Positions 44,201 to 56,057 of a DNA stretch of 64,000 nucleotides are shown one piece after another. The stretch's first letter is position 1. Each line of letters opens with the position of its first letter. A program made the position numbers and the translations under genes. A model generated the notes under the pieces. The model was given only the letters and a program-made list of their open reading frames with translations. It did no database searches and was not told where the DNA came from. Origin of the DNA: Clavaria fumosa (lineage: Eukaryota > Basidiomycota > Agaricomycetes > Agaricales > Clavariaceae); contig OX637805.1 of the NCBI GenBank assembly GCA_951802425.1, forward strand, positions 1,922,001 through 1,986,000, in the 5' to 3' direction.

Positions 44201-47200
44201 ATGAACGGAAGGACTCTTCCGAGAGGAATGCTGAGGGAGCAGCATTTACTGTAAGCAACGAGGCGATCGCAAGCGACGGGACGATTCCAAACGACGAGAC
44301 GACTGCAACGGAACGGTCTTCGCCTCCTACAGACACTGGTGTGCCTAGGTTTGAACTAAAGGATATCAATGTCATATTCCCTGAAGGTCGTTTAACGCTG
44401 GTTACTGGACCTACCGCCAGCGGAAAAACGGCTCTTCTGGTCGGTGATTTCTCCCATGCATTGCTTCGATTTGTTGAGGAAACACAGATGGCTTTGCTGG
44501 GGGAATTAACTGCTCTTCCCGGAAGTTGTATCATCATGTCGAAAAATACTAGTCAAATCGACGCCAACGGTTACATGAATGCCATCTCTTACGCAGCACA
44601 AACACCTTGGATAAGACACCAAAGCATCAAAGACAACATACTTTTCGGTTCTCCCCTTGACGAGGCTCGGTATCAGCAAGTTATTGAGTGTTGTGCCTTG
44701 AAGCCAGATCTACGAATTCTCGAGGATGGTGATGCGACAGAGATTGGGGCTCGGTGCGTACATGGCTGTCCGCCTGTGCGACGCTTCACCTAATCATCAA
44801 AGAAGGGGCATAAACTTGTCTGGAGGACAGAAAGCAAGGTTGCGACATCACTCAGTGAACTTTGCCGTAACTGATCTCCCCGCTCAGAGTTTCACTCGCG
44901 CGCGCGGTTTATGCCCGCACGAAATACGTTCTGTTAGACGACCCTTTGAGTGCCGTTGTGAGTCGCTGTATTATGCCAAGTGACGATCAGTAGTCCATAT
45001 AAATAACTTCAGGATAGTCACACTGCCCATTCTTTGGTTGATCGCCTTTTCTGTGGTCCTCTCCTTCAGAATCGTACTGTGGTATGATTGGCTCATGTCG
45101 TATCTAAGTTGATGCTCACTGAGTTAAAAGATCCTCGTCACGCACCATGTCGACCTCGTGTTGCCCGCGGCCTACTACTTGATTCAAATGCTTGATGGTC
45201 GTATTGACACTCAAGGCGCAGTCAAAGATCTACAAGAACAGGGCGTTCTTGACCCTACACGTCCAGGCATTTTGATACAGACGAGCGAGATCGACTCCGT
45301 TCAAGGCATATCTACCGACGCGAAAGGATTGGAATCCACTGAGCTACCCAAAGAAGATAACTGGAAACCCAGAAAGCTAGTCCAGGCAAGCCTTCCACCC
45401 GTCGTTTACACGTGGCATTCTCGTAATAGGGTTTTACTCTAGGATGAACATAGGGAGACCGGAGATGTAAAATGGCACATCTACACTTCCTATATCAAGG
45501 CCTCGTGCGTTGATATCCAAGCTTTCACATCTTACTCTGCCTGATTCTCAGTGCAGTTCATATTGGACATGGGCGATCTTGCTGATGCTGCTTGCTGTCC
45601 TTGAAGTGTGTTTCGCCTCTCTCCTGCCTTGCCCCTACTCATTGAATATTCTCTCAAGGTTACAGGTTTCTCGGAGCAATGGTGGTTAAAGGTACGATCT
45701 CCCGCTTCCGCTTGGGAGTTTGGTGCTTGACCTTCATTAGATCTGGGGTGAAGCCTACGGTCACATAGAAAGACTGCGTGTTATGTGGTCTCTGAAGTCG
45801 GACTTTTTCGCTTTCGCTAACAAGTATGACTTGTCGAGTATTCAACCTGTCGGCCGCCTTCGCAACCCCTTGTCACTCCGATTTGACTGGGAATGGCCCC
45901 ACGCGCAAGAGCACCCGTACTTCTATGTAGCAGGCTTTGCGGCTCTCTCGTTGGCACAAATGACTTTCTCCGCAATGGATTATGCTGTGCAGTTTGCAGG
46001 AAGTCTCAGAGCATCTCGTATCTTATTCAAGCAACTTCTCATCTCTGTCGTTCATGCCACCATGCGTTGGCACGACACTACACTACAAGGTAGGCTATTC
46101 TAAGCACGTCTCCTTCAATACCAGAATTCACTATGACATGTGTAGGTCGGATACTGAATCGCTTTGCGAAGGTATGATTGCCCTTTTGTAAAAAAAGGAT
46201 TGCTCTTATGGTCAACAAATAGGACATATCGACGGTAGATCATCGTTTGGCCAGCTCCATTTCATATGTCAACAGTTCCGTCTCTACTTTCCTGGCAGGT
46301 GCCATTATTGTAATGTATGGCCCTAGATTGCTTGGTGTCGACCTTAGTTACTTACCCTATTATTGCACAGATATTTCGTCCCCTCATTCATTTTCCCTGC
46401 CATAATTATCGCATATCTATTCCGCATGCTGGCCATCGAATACCTCAAGACTGGCCGCGAACTCCGTCGGATGACTTCCAACGCACGGTCCCCAATCTTT
46501 GATGGATTTGGGGAGATGTTGGATGGCATTGTAACAGTCCGGGCTTTCTCTGCCGAAAAGCGATTCTTGGATGATCTTTACCGAAAAATCGACCTCATGG
46601 TCAGGGTATGTCCCTAGTTGTGCTCGAATCTTACTGCGGTGCTCAACGAATAAATCAAAGATGCAATATACATTTTCCTCGACAAATCGTCTTGTATTCA
46701 TGGTTGCTGAATTTCTATGTGGGGCAGCAGTCTTTTTTACGACTTTCTTCGCCCTCTCTGGTTATGTTTCCGCTGGAATTGTACGTGATTCATTTTGCTA
46801 TCGCATCCTATAGTTGTCTCATTGTCCATCATAGGCTGGTATCTGTATCTCGGCCACTCTGTCATTTTCTTGGTCAATGTTTTCATTGTGCAGGTATGTG
46901 CCTGAATACTGCCGTCCTGCACTCGCATCACCGACCATTTTGACCAGCTCGTGGACTTCGTTGGCCCTTCAGCTCAAGTCTGTCCATTCTATTGTTTCCA
47001 TTGTTTTGATGTTTTAATAAAGAACCTAGTGCTGTCGAGCGTGTGGTGGAGTATCTAGAACTTCCTCAAGAGGAGGATTCGTCTGTCAAACCAAATCTGC
47101 CCCCTGCATACTGGCCCTCCCTGTCGACCAAGGACTACATCGTGCAGGTGGAAAATCTTGTCATCAAATATGCACCAGAATTGCCTCCAGTGCTCCGTGG

Positions 47201-48480
47201 CATTTCTTTCAACTTGAATGCAGGGGAGCGAATTGGTGTACTTGGCCGGACTGGTGTGCTTCTCTACACTTTGTTCTAGCGATTACTGACTGTTGTGAAT
47301 AGGCAGTGGGAAATCAACGCTAGCGATGAGCATATTGCGTTTTGTGAGATATTGATACTTCGTGTCTCTATTCGGTCTAATTTGTCTTAGGTTGAACCTG
47401 CGAGTGGTAAAATCATTATCGATGGCATGGACATTTCGACTATTAGCCTCCATGACTTAAGGTCGCGCTTGGTAAGCCATCACAAAACCCCCGAAGAGTC
47501 ATGGTTAACATACCAATTTGAACGAAGACATTCATCCCACAAGTGAGCACGCATGAAGACATTGCTCTATGTCGATTGAATTTGAATTTGAATTCCAGGA
47601 CGCGATGTTGTTCTCGGGGACGTTGCGCGAGAATTTGGATCCGTTTGGTATGTCGCTGTTGCCAATGCCAGTCTGAGGTCCTCACCCTCGGTTGCAGAGG
47701 ATCATGAAGATAGCGCATGCCTGGACGCTCTATACAGAGCCGGTTTGTTGAGCGAAAATGAATCACAGCGCCCTTCACGTCAGCCGTCCCGTACTCCGTC
47801 AATTCATGGCGAAGAACAAGGCTCTGCTCCATCAATCATGACCTCTGCAACCCAATCCGACTCCAAAGACAGGATTACTCTCAACACCCTCCTGTCACCA
47901 GGCGGCACAAATTTCTCTCATGGACAACGACAATTGATAGCTATGGCAAGAGCCCTTCTTCGGCGCAGTTCCATCGTGATCTTGGACGAAGCAACTAGTA
48001 GCATCGATTTTGATACGGATGCTAAGATCCAGGCCTTGATCCGAGAGGAGTTCAGTAACTCGTTGCTCATCACCAGTACGTAAACCCCCTCATTCTTCCT
48101 TGTCCATCTCTATAATAAGGGTATATAGTCGCCCATCGGCTCCGCACTATTATCGATTATGATCGTCTCTTGATTCTAGAAAATGGAGAGGTTAGTTTCC
48201 ATTCCTTCTGCGTTTCGGCATTGTTCAGTCCATTCATTCTTCGTCAGCTCGTGGAATTCGATACTCCTTTAAACCTCATTCAGAAAGAAGGTGGAAACTT
48301 CCGATCTATGTGTCTCAAGAGCGGAGATTTCGCCGAGCTCGAGACTGCCGCCAAGGCAAAAGCGCAGAAAGCGCGTTCTTGAGATTATATCCGTCACTTT
48401 CTCTCCATATTCCACTACTATATTATATTGCAAATTTATGTGGGTAGCGTCTAAGTGCCTCTCGCGAGGCTACGCAATCT
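41250..48480 (+). repeat. Inverted duplication, right arm (ABC copy 2)
   Basis: Homologue of the reverse complement of 15445-22660. See the left arm. Similarity is lowest in the 5' third and nearly complete in the last ~1.3 kb, introns included. Confidence 0.85.
41348..48382 (+). CDS. ABCC-type ABC transporter, copy 2
   Basis: A paralogue of the gene at 15534-22580 with the same exon-intron plan. Landmarks are the N-terminal membrane region from 41348 ([11 protein letters not shown]), NBD1 Walker [12 protein letters not shown] at about 44407, LSGGQKAR at about 44820, LLDDPLSAV, the second membrane domain ([33 protein letters not shown]), NBD2 Walker A split by an intron near 47255, the 15-base Q-loop exon 47529-47543, [16 protein letters not shown] at about 47912 and [10 protein letters not shown] at about 47980. 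It ends KAKAQKARS. The long N-terminal frame is open upstream to 41267, but the ATG that aligns with the upstream ATG of copy 1 is out of frame here, so 41348 is the likely start. One GC-AG intron (45386-45442) is shared with copy 1. The NBD1 linker is shorter by a few residues. No frame break was found. Confidence 0.85.
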
Positions 48481-48868
48481 CTCGCCTCATGACAATTCAC
48501 GGGCAATCATGCGATTGACTCTTTTTTTGTATACCGCAATATTTACAGTGCATTAGACCTAGCTGCACCAAAGTTGTTCAGAACAGCTAGTCGCGGTTCG
48601 CCCGCGCTCATCCGTACCCATGGCATAGCCCTCTTGGCAATGACTTATGATGAAGGAAGACGTTAGAGACGCGACAATGAAGCAACTGTCAATGTCATAG
48701 AGGTCAATTAATCTGAGAACAGCGAGTCTCATACATACCGTTTACAGCACTGGCCGGATAGAACGCAGAGTTGTGTCCGGAATAACACATCCGTGGCTGT
48801 TTTCCATTCATGGAGTGACTGTAAAGGGAGTGCCCCTGCTAAGACACATTGCCGCACGAAGTACAACA
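48383..48868. other. Intergenic after ABC copy 2
   Basis: The first ~100 bp still match the flank of ABC copy 1; after about 48480 the similarity ends. No gene is seen before the next start. Confidence 0.5.
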
Positions 48869-49360
48869 ATGGCCACTGCAGCTCGCTTCAAGCTTGTTTT
48901 CTTCTCTCCGCGCGAGAGCACAAGTCTCATTCTAAATCGTTTGTTTACCCGACTTCCAAGCACCGTCGGCAAGATTGGAAAGTACGAACATTGCGCATTC
49001 ATTAGCAAAGGCATTGGTCAGCCAAGCCTTTCTCCCGCGCTCGATTCAGTTGCAATTGATGAATACTGGGGTCGCAGGCCAATTTCGACCAGGACCGGGT
49101 GCGAACCCAACGATTGGGGCCGTGGGTGTGTTAGAAAATGTAGAGGAAGATCGAGTTGAAGTAGTCGTCAATGATAGTGGTGGACGCCGCGAGTTACACG
49201 AGGCAATAGCGGCGTTGAAAGAAGTGAGCTACCGCTCAGAATGCTTTGAAAACGGATGCGACGGCGATTCAACAATCGCTTGCGCTTCTCTGACGAGACA
49301 ATTCAGATTCACCCTTACGAAGAGGTCGCGTACGACGTGTACCGGTTGGAAGACATTTGA
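48869..49360 (+). CDS. Stand-alone Nif3/YqfO-type domain protein
   Basis: Three exons (48869-49016, 49078-49223, 49307-49360) give 115 residues. The sequence matches the ferredoxin-like/CutA-like insertion domain of Nif3/YqfO (DUF34) proteins: RFKLVFFSPRES, GKIGKYEHCAFISKGIGQF, RPGPGANPTIGAVGVLENVE and HPYEEVAYDVYRL. The metal-binding Nif3 core is absent, so this is the separate small form seen in many fungi and bacteria. Molecular function is not established. The ATG at 48869 follows a non-coding-looking leader and starts MATAARFKLV. Confidence 0.8.
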
Positions 49361-49464
49361 TAACATGGTCACGGCTATGTACTTTGCGAAATTTGTGCTA
49401 TCCACGTGTAAATGGTATCGGGGGGATCCAAATTCTTCCATGTTCATATGTATAGGTGGAAGCC

Positions 49465-51178
49465 TCAAGCCCCGCTCTGGCCTGTCCGTTTCTGGCCGAA
49501 GTCTTCTGTCCTGAAGGCTGGTCTTTCCCCTTCCAACAACCCAAGTGTCACCTTAGTCCGTTTCAACTCCTGCAGCTGCGCTCTGTCTTGGACAGCGAAG
49601 AGGTCGTCGAGACTCGGGTTCCGGGTGGTGGCGACGAGTAAAGTAAAAGAGCGGTCACCGCTGCCGCCATTCAGGCGCACGGCGTTCATGCCCATCGCGA
49701 TGGCGATCAGCGTGGCGCCGATGCACGCGCCGTACCCGGCCCACAGCGGCCGAGGGTCATACTGAAAGACGTTCGCCGTAGACTGCACACTCGCAAGTGT
49801 CGATGCGTTCCATAACGAGGCCGAGATCAAGCTGATAGTTACGTTGTGAGTGAGGTCCTCGATCAGCTGGGGGACATTGAGCGGGAAGATGAGCGTCTCG
49901 CCGTTTCCAGAGGAGGTCGCGTTGAGGTTTCCGTACGACGGAAAAGTGCTGTATAATACGAGGGTCCCGCTTACATAAATGCCGGTTTGACGTCCAATGG
50001 AGATGGCGCCTGACATAGCTGTGGCTACTGAGTCTTTGATAGCTGAGAGTAGCGCTAGGCCTGAAGCAACCAGCATATCAGAGTATTGTTAATCTGCGAG
50101 GGCGTCGATGACTCACCTTTGGGATTCTGTTCGAAAGAGCCAGAGCCAGGAGTGTTCCACACTGTTAAGGGAGATAAAGTACCGAACGAGTCGTGGAGTT
50201 CAATGCTCCGGATGTCGATGTGTTGAGTACCATTGACATAGCGCACGTTGATGTCGTACGTCGAATTGTGTGAGACGCAGGTCGTGAATGACTGAGTAGG
50301 TCCATCCAAACTACTCAGCCACCGCACGGACAATGCGTCGGACGTGTTGCCTTGCTCTGTACTGGCCTCCCAGCGGAGTGTGGCGCTCCCAGTCTGATTT
50401 GATATGGTATCGCTGCAGCTGAAGGAGGGTCCGAAGAAAATTTGGTTGTAAGAACAGTCAGGGCCACAGCCCGGGGGGCTTGGCCACGCTAAGATCTGCC
50501 CGGTAGTTAATACTCGGCTTGCAAATGAAAACATGAACGCCGAAGGCTTCAAGTAGCTCCTCTCTTGTGAAGAGATGCGGATCAACAACTGCCCACATAT
50601 CGTGTGTAATGAGGCTACATACGAGAAGCGGGGCCATAGAAGGCAAGCGAGTCGCCTGAAAGATCCACGAGATTAATGGCAGGCGCGACAAACCGGTTAT
50701 TGGCCACCTTCGAAATGCGAGTGACGCTGAGTGCTCCGGGCACAGCGATAACGGCGAGGGGGAGACACCACGAGAGCAAAGCTAACAGTGTGGACGTCTT
50801 TGCGTTGATGAGCATTCGCGTTTCGAGAAACGCCGCTGGGTCGTTGAGCGCACCAAAAAGCGCATCCATCGTGGTCAGTTGGAGCGGCGTTCGATGCGCG
50901 GTGGACCAGAAATTCTCGTTATACGCTCTTGCTACGCTGAGGCCGAACAACGTCTTGGCGAGGAAGACGAGCCCGGTGGCAATGAGGGCAGCGCGACGCT
51001 GGGGGGATATGATATGGCCAGCGACGACCCACCCAGTGGATCCTACGGGTTTGCCGTCGCTTCCCTGGTAGAAGACGTGATGGCCGATCGCAGTGAGAGT
51101 ACCAGCGAGCAGGAAGAAGATCATCTGCAAGTAGCTGCTCAAGGGGCGTTGCCTTCCAGGCAGACCTGGTGGAAGCAC
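49465..51178 (-). CDS. Multi-pass membrane protein, unknown function
   Basis: Three main exons join (introns near 50640-50510 and 50115-50055). Residues from MIFFLLAGTLTAIGHHVFY onward show at least three N-terminal hydrophobic segments (also ALIATGLVFLAKTLFGLSVA and LLALLSWCLPLAVIAVPGAL). A long cysteine-containing loop with several N-glycosylation sequons (NQT, NTS, NST, NGT, NAT, NVT, NAS) follows, then a last segment GYGACIGATLIAIAMGM and a short cytosolic tail. The layout (helices, glycosylated extracellular domain, C-terminal helix) is common in agaricomycete genomes, but no function is known to me. The start is uncertain; another ATG upstream (about 51230) is in a different frame. Confidence 0.65.
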
Positions 51179-52457
51179 GACGTCCCTGGCTGACGAAGGA
51201 GGCGGTCTGCATTGTTTTAGATGTCATGGATTGCGATGCATCCAGAAAGAGCGTACATTTCAGCGGCTTCTGCTTTTTGCATCGCAATCGCGGAATGTGA
51301 GCCATCGCCGAGATTCACAGTGGAACTAAGATTGGGGGCATTTTCTGAGCAGAGACATAATGTGAGGAACAGGGAATTGAATCGACCACATACTGCAGCA
51401 GATCCATTTCTGAGCTGGGGGAAGTAGCCGCGAGTTCTGTCGTCATAGGACTAGCCCAGGGTTCTGAAGGTGATCTAGGCGCGAGAAAACTTAGTCAGAA
51501 CCCGATTTTCACGATGGACGTGTGAGATATTGACCTCGCTTCCACATCTGTAGGTCCAATGACATTCTGTTCGTCATGCATGGGACTATCATTGTGACTG
51601 AGACAGAGGCAAAAAGGATAAACTGAAACCACGCACTGTGGTGGCTCCGCTGCTTCTCCATGAGCTGCGCCTAAAAGTTGCGTCTCAATAGTGGCCGTAG
51701 ATTCTGCCTGCGATCTAGGAAGGCAAGCCCCGGTCAGATCGTGAGTCCCACGGCAAATCCGAAAGGCATTAACCTCGCTTTCTCAGTAAGTTGTGTAACA
51801 ATTTGTTCATCTTGTGTAGGAGAAGTCGGCACAGATGCTTGGGATCCCTGCGAGTGGGCTGACTCTACCACCGTGACTGAATGTGAGTCATCACCGCGAC
51901 TGATACAGAAATGGCGTAAAAAGTCTAAGCAAGGGACAGACAAAAAGGCACGCACCGGAGCGTGACTGCAGGGGCCGCAGGGACTGCAGGAGGTCTAAGC
52001 GCGAGAAGTATCGATCAGGCCAATAGATTCATGACGAATACGGCAAGCACATCACCTAGCTTCCATCACGGTAGATTCAAAATCATCCCTAGTGGGAGAA
52101 GCTGGAACTGGTGTTTGGGACCTGGACATCCTTCTGCGCCTAGGGTGGACCAAGGTCAGTGGACGAACAAGGTGCACAGGATAGAGGTAAAAAGTACCAT
52201 CACTTAGCCGAATGCACTGACCCCCGTGTGCAGAGCGGGATGAGCCTAGCAACCGCCTCCACGGGAAAGCACTATGCCATTTTGGGATCAAATAAGATCA
52301 CGTGTTGCTCAATCTCTTACTTAAGCTTCTGGGAAGATGATGTGCATAAAAGAACAGCGTGTATCAAGATAATGTACAATTGGTATGCTCAATTCGACTT
52401 CTGTAAGGACATAGGGACAACCAGAATGGCGAGGCTATATCACGCGGATAGGTATGC
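51179..52457. other. Intergenic with degenerate repeats
   Basis: About 1.3 kb. Two minus-strand frames share a similar phrase (SQASVPTSPTQDE at about 51830 and SQTPVPASPTRDD at about 52095), and GATCTAGGCGCGAGAA near 51472 resembles GGTCTAAGCGCGAGAA near 51992. This suggests an old local duplication of a decayed gene. No intact gene is seen. Confidence 0.4.
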
Positions 52458-54155
52458 TCACTCTGAAATCATCCTGCGCAACTGGAAAGATGCGAATGAG
52501 CCAAAGAGGGGAGATATTGAGACAAGTAGCTCACCTAAAACAGACACCTCTAGATGATACTGATGTAATGTGGTACGCAACGAATCAGCAACATTAATCC
52601 AGGAACAAATCGGGCACACGTACTTGAATAGTGATGCCACCCCAATCGATACTCGGCAGCATAGCCTGGTTCAGCTCTATCGCATCCTTCAACAAGCCAT
52701 CCGGCAATGCTACCGCCGCCTCCCGTCTCCCTTTCGAGGCCACGCGTTGCCTAGCCCGCTTCGGGAACCCGGGCGAGAACTGCGTATGTATTGTCCGTGA
52801 CTCGATGAACGCAAACCGCGACCGCAACGCCCCCTCCGCGTCACCGCCGACCGGCAGCGCCGGTAGCGGTTTATCAACACCGAGCGAGGACGGGGTCCCA
52901 CTCCGCGACCCGTTCATCTCTCTCTCAGCGTTCGCCTCAGCCTCGGCCTCCTCCCGCTCTCGGCGCCCGCGGCGCCCACGCTCGGTACCACCTACGACGC
53001 GCTTCACAAAGCGCGTGCCGCCACCTCGTCGGGTGTGGCTGCTGATACAACCGCTCACGTCGTCCAGGCGTCGGCACGACATGGACGACGCCGAGGGTAG
53101 GAAGAACGGCGTCACGCACGCGGCCGCGGTGGGGACGGGCTCCACGGCGCCCCCGTCGCCCAGGGAAATCTGCCGCACGAGCGACACGGCGATGGTTGCG
53201 TCGCTCGCAATTTCCTTCCGCATCGCGTTGGAGCGCGGGGTCGTCGTAAAAACGACGTAATACGGCAGCTTGGCTGTCCTAGAGAAAGTCCCTGGGCTGG
53301 GCAACGTGACCTGGGATTGGAAGTCAAGGTCCGACTGGCTTGCTTTTGGTTGTAATAATGAAATAGACGAACCGCGCATCGAACTGGTATGGGTCGGTCG
53401 GCTTGAAGGGGCATCTCAAGCCACGAGCAGGGTTCACTCATTATACGATCGAATGACTGAAAATCAATGGTTTGGAAAATGAATGGAGCCTCCAGTCTAG
53501 TTTGGAGTAGTTAGAGAGACCGTTTCGCAAATACCCGCGCAATGGAATGTGAATGCTAGCACGTACTTGTGCGATATACGAGGCGAACACTCGTCCGCCT
53601 GGAACACGGCGATGACCTTGTACGAGATCTCGACGATCTCGACAAAACCCCTGCCGCGAGGGGCGGTCTGCATCAGGGTAGCCGAAGAGAAACTCTGCGG
53701 CATTTCCCCACCCTCATTTGGGCCAGGGAGCTCGAACTGGAAACGGAAGGTGCGGGTGCCATCCTCGTTGTACTCACTCGAGGAGCCGCTCGGGCTACGG
53801 CGTCCGAATGTGGTACGGGGGGAGCGCTCTCGCGGCGCGCGGACAGAGATGAGCTTCGAATCAGTAAAGAATGTGTATTTTTGCTGTTTTGTGGCGCGTG
53901 CGGACTGGTCTGTTTGAGGGGAAGCGTAGTTGAAAGAACCTTCGATCTGTGACGGAGAGTTTGAGCGCCATTCGACTAACGGGTGATAAGAGACGAACGC
54001 ACTATGATAGACAGCTGCCCGGACTGTGCGCAAGAAGGGTGAAGGGTGAGGACTCCCATGACGTGGTCCTGCTCTCCGAACATAGGTAAAACATGGTTAA
54101 CGCCGGACTCTTGATGGACGGTTTTGACCGAGGGACTGCTGATCTGTATATCCAT
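52458..54155 (-). CDS. Arrestin-like protein
   Basis: Exons joined on the minus strand form an arrestin-type beta sandwich: MDIQISSPSVKTVHQESG, DHVMGVLTLHPSC, LSIIIEGSFNYASPQTDQ (across a ~55 bp intron), RTFRFQFELPGPNEGGEMP, PRGRGFVEIVEISYKVIAVF, LEAPFIFQTIDFQSFDRI, LPYYVVFTTTPRSNAMRKEI. A charged insert (ERGRRGRREREEAEAEAN) and an extended C-lobe follow. Fungal alpha-arrestins recruit Rsp5-type ubiquitin ligase to cargo. I saw no clear PPxY motif in the parts read, so that role is only possible. ATG 54155 is the first in the right frame; an upstream exon is possible. The last exon, ending at 52458 (YHLEVSVLGELLVSIS), is likely but less sure than a read-through stop at 52594. Confidence 0.65.
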
Positions 54156-54801
54156 GTGAGCTCCGCTGTTTGGGGGTGGCTCTGGTGAGGTTGAATGGTG
54201 CTGCAACGCTGTAGTAGAACGAACCGATAGGTCGTAAGATGCGCATAGCCCAGTGACTCCGGGTCACGCTGCTCGGTGTCCGAATGCTCCGATGACGAGG
54301 TACGTGGCTTGTAGGCGACCATGATAAGGTCGAAGGTGGGTGCGGATGTGCTGAGGCTGTGGAAAGTCCGTTGCCGTTATAAGCAGACATGTCGCAGGTA
54401 TCAGGATCAGGGGCAGCCATACTTGCTTGTGCGGAGGCGCGGGTCACGTTTCTGCACGCGTTCGGTATCAAACGGCGTTCGGGGCAGATCTGGAACGGGA
54501 CTCACGGTGGTCCTTTTCGCTATGGCGACACCGTCTAATACACGGGCAATGGAACGACGAGCAGGGTCAGATTGAGTTTTGTTTCTTCACGAGTTTGACG
54601 ACCATTGATGGCCATTCTCGGCAAATGATGGGCCTACTGGTTCCGGAATTATCGACCCCCACGGTTGGTTTGGGGAACAGAATTGTCCCGAGTCTGTTGC
54701 GGTGAAGGTTAATGTGCTTGTTGTTGGCCTGGCCAGGAATTTTTTATGTCAAGGTCAAGGAAAATTGTAGTTGGCCACCGCTTGCGTTCGTTCCCAAGGT
54801 C
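54156..54801. other. Divergent intergenic region
   Basis: Between the arrestin-like gene (-) and COQ3 (+). Minus-strand frames with Ser/Pro-rich composition (54097-54471, 54002-54322) may be an upstream exon of the arrestin gene, but I found no convincing splice link. Confidence 0.4.
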
Positions 54802-55911
54802 ATGATGAATTTCTTCAGAACAACATTCTCACTACTCGCGCATCGCCGTCTTCTGTCGACCCGCACCAGTCCTCTCCAACGACAATCGACCACAAATCCG
54901 GATGAAATAGCTCATTTCTCCCGCCTATCCCAGTCTTGGTGGGATGAACGGGGTGAATTCATGCTACTGCACCGCATGAACCCTGTTCGGGTAGAGTTCA
55001 TCCGGGACAAGCTGATGGAAACAGCCCGAGATGATGGCAAGGATAGTCAGGACCAGGGGAACTCGCCCTTGAATGGCAAAGCCGTGCTAGACGTGGGGTG
55101 TGGAGGGGGTCTTCTTTCCGAGGTTGATGCTCACTGGCTCATAAGCCATATTGCCGCTGATGCTCACAATAGAGTCTTGCCCGTCTCGGTGCGCACCCAC
55201 TCGGCATCGATGCGTCACCCTCCAACATTGCCGTCGCCGAGCATCACGCTGCCATGGATGGGTCACTCGGTGCAGGGCTCAGTTACCGGCACACCACGGC
55301 TGAGACGCTCCTCGAGGCAGGGCACCAGTTCGACGTCGTTTGCGCGATGGAGATCCTCGAGCACGTCGATAACCCGGCCATGTTCTTGAGAACTTGCGCC
55401 GCCCTCGTCAAGGTAACACATCCATTCCAACTCAAACGCACCATACCTTCACTAACATGATTGTGGGATAAAGCCCGGCGGACACTTTTTCCTCTCAACT
55501 ATCTCACGTACTCCGCTTGCCTATCTCCTGACGGTGGTCCTTGCAGAGCATGTCCTCCTCCTCGTCTCCAAAGGCACGCACACCTATTCGAAGTTTGTCA
55601 AGCCTTCGGAGCTAGTGGACTTCTTCCGGTCCTACGCCTCCTCGCCTCCCGCCCCGATACTCTCAGAGGTCCGTCCACGTGCTTGGATCTCATCGACCTC
55701 GGTCAACCCAAGCGCTTGCGCCCGGACAGAAGCGGAGGTGAGGGGCATAGTGTATGAGCCATGGTCAGGCCAGTGGAGGCTTGTGCCCCGATACCACTCG
55801 TCGACTGCTGGCCAGAGTGGGTTGGGTGAACTGTGCAATTATTTGTTCTGGGTAAGACGACCGCCGTTGGACGACGCGTTACGAGAATCTACCTCGCCTT
55901 CGCTACATTGA
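54802..55911 (+). CDS. COQ3: COQ3, ubiquinone O-methyltransferase
   Basis: An SAM-dependent O-methyltransferase for two steps of coenzyme Q synthesis, on the matrix side of the inner mitochondrial membrane. Three exons (54802-55122, 55173-55412, 55474-55911). The N-terminus MMNFFRTTFSLLAHRRLL is Arg/Ser-rich and typical of a mitochondrial presequence. Then come SRLSQSWWDERGEFMLLHRM, SAM motif I VLDVGCGGGLLSES (across intron 1), ARLGAHPLGIDASPSNIAVA, FDVVCAMEILEHVDNPAMFL and KPGGHFFLSTISRTPLAYL (across intron 2), ending with the family-typical EVRGIVYEPWSGQWRL and NYLFWVRRP. Confidence 0.93.
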
Positions 55912-56057
55912 ATTGTGAACTGTGTGTTGTACAGTACAGTAGCCAGTAGTCGGCGCGCTTGCATAAATCATCATGCACAAATAATAGCCAAATCAGCGCT
56001 GCGCTCGCCGCCGTCAATAACGTTCCTTCTCATCTTCTCAACGTCGAACACCGCCAG

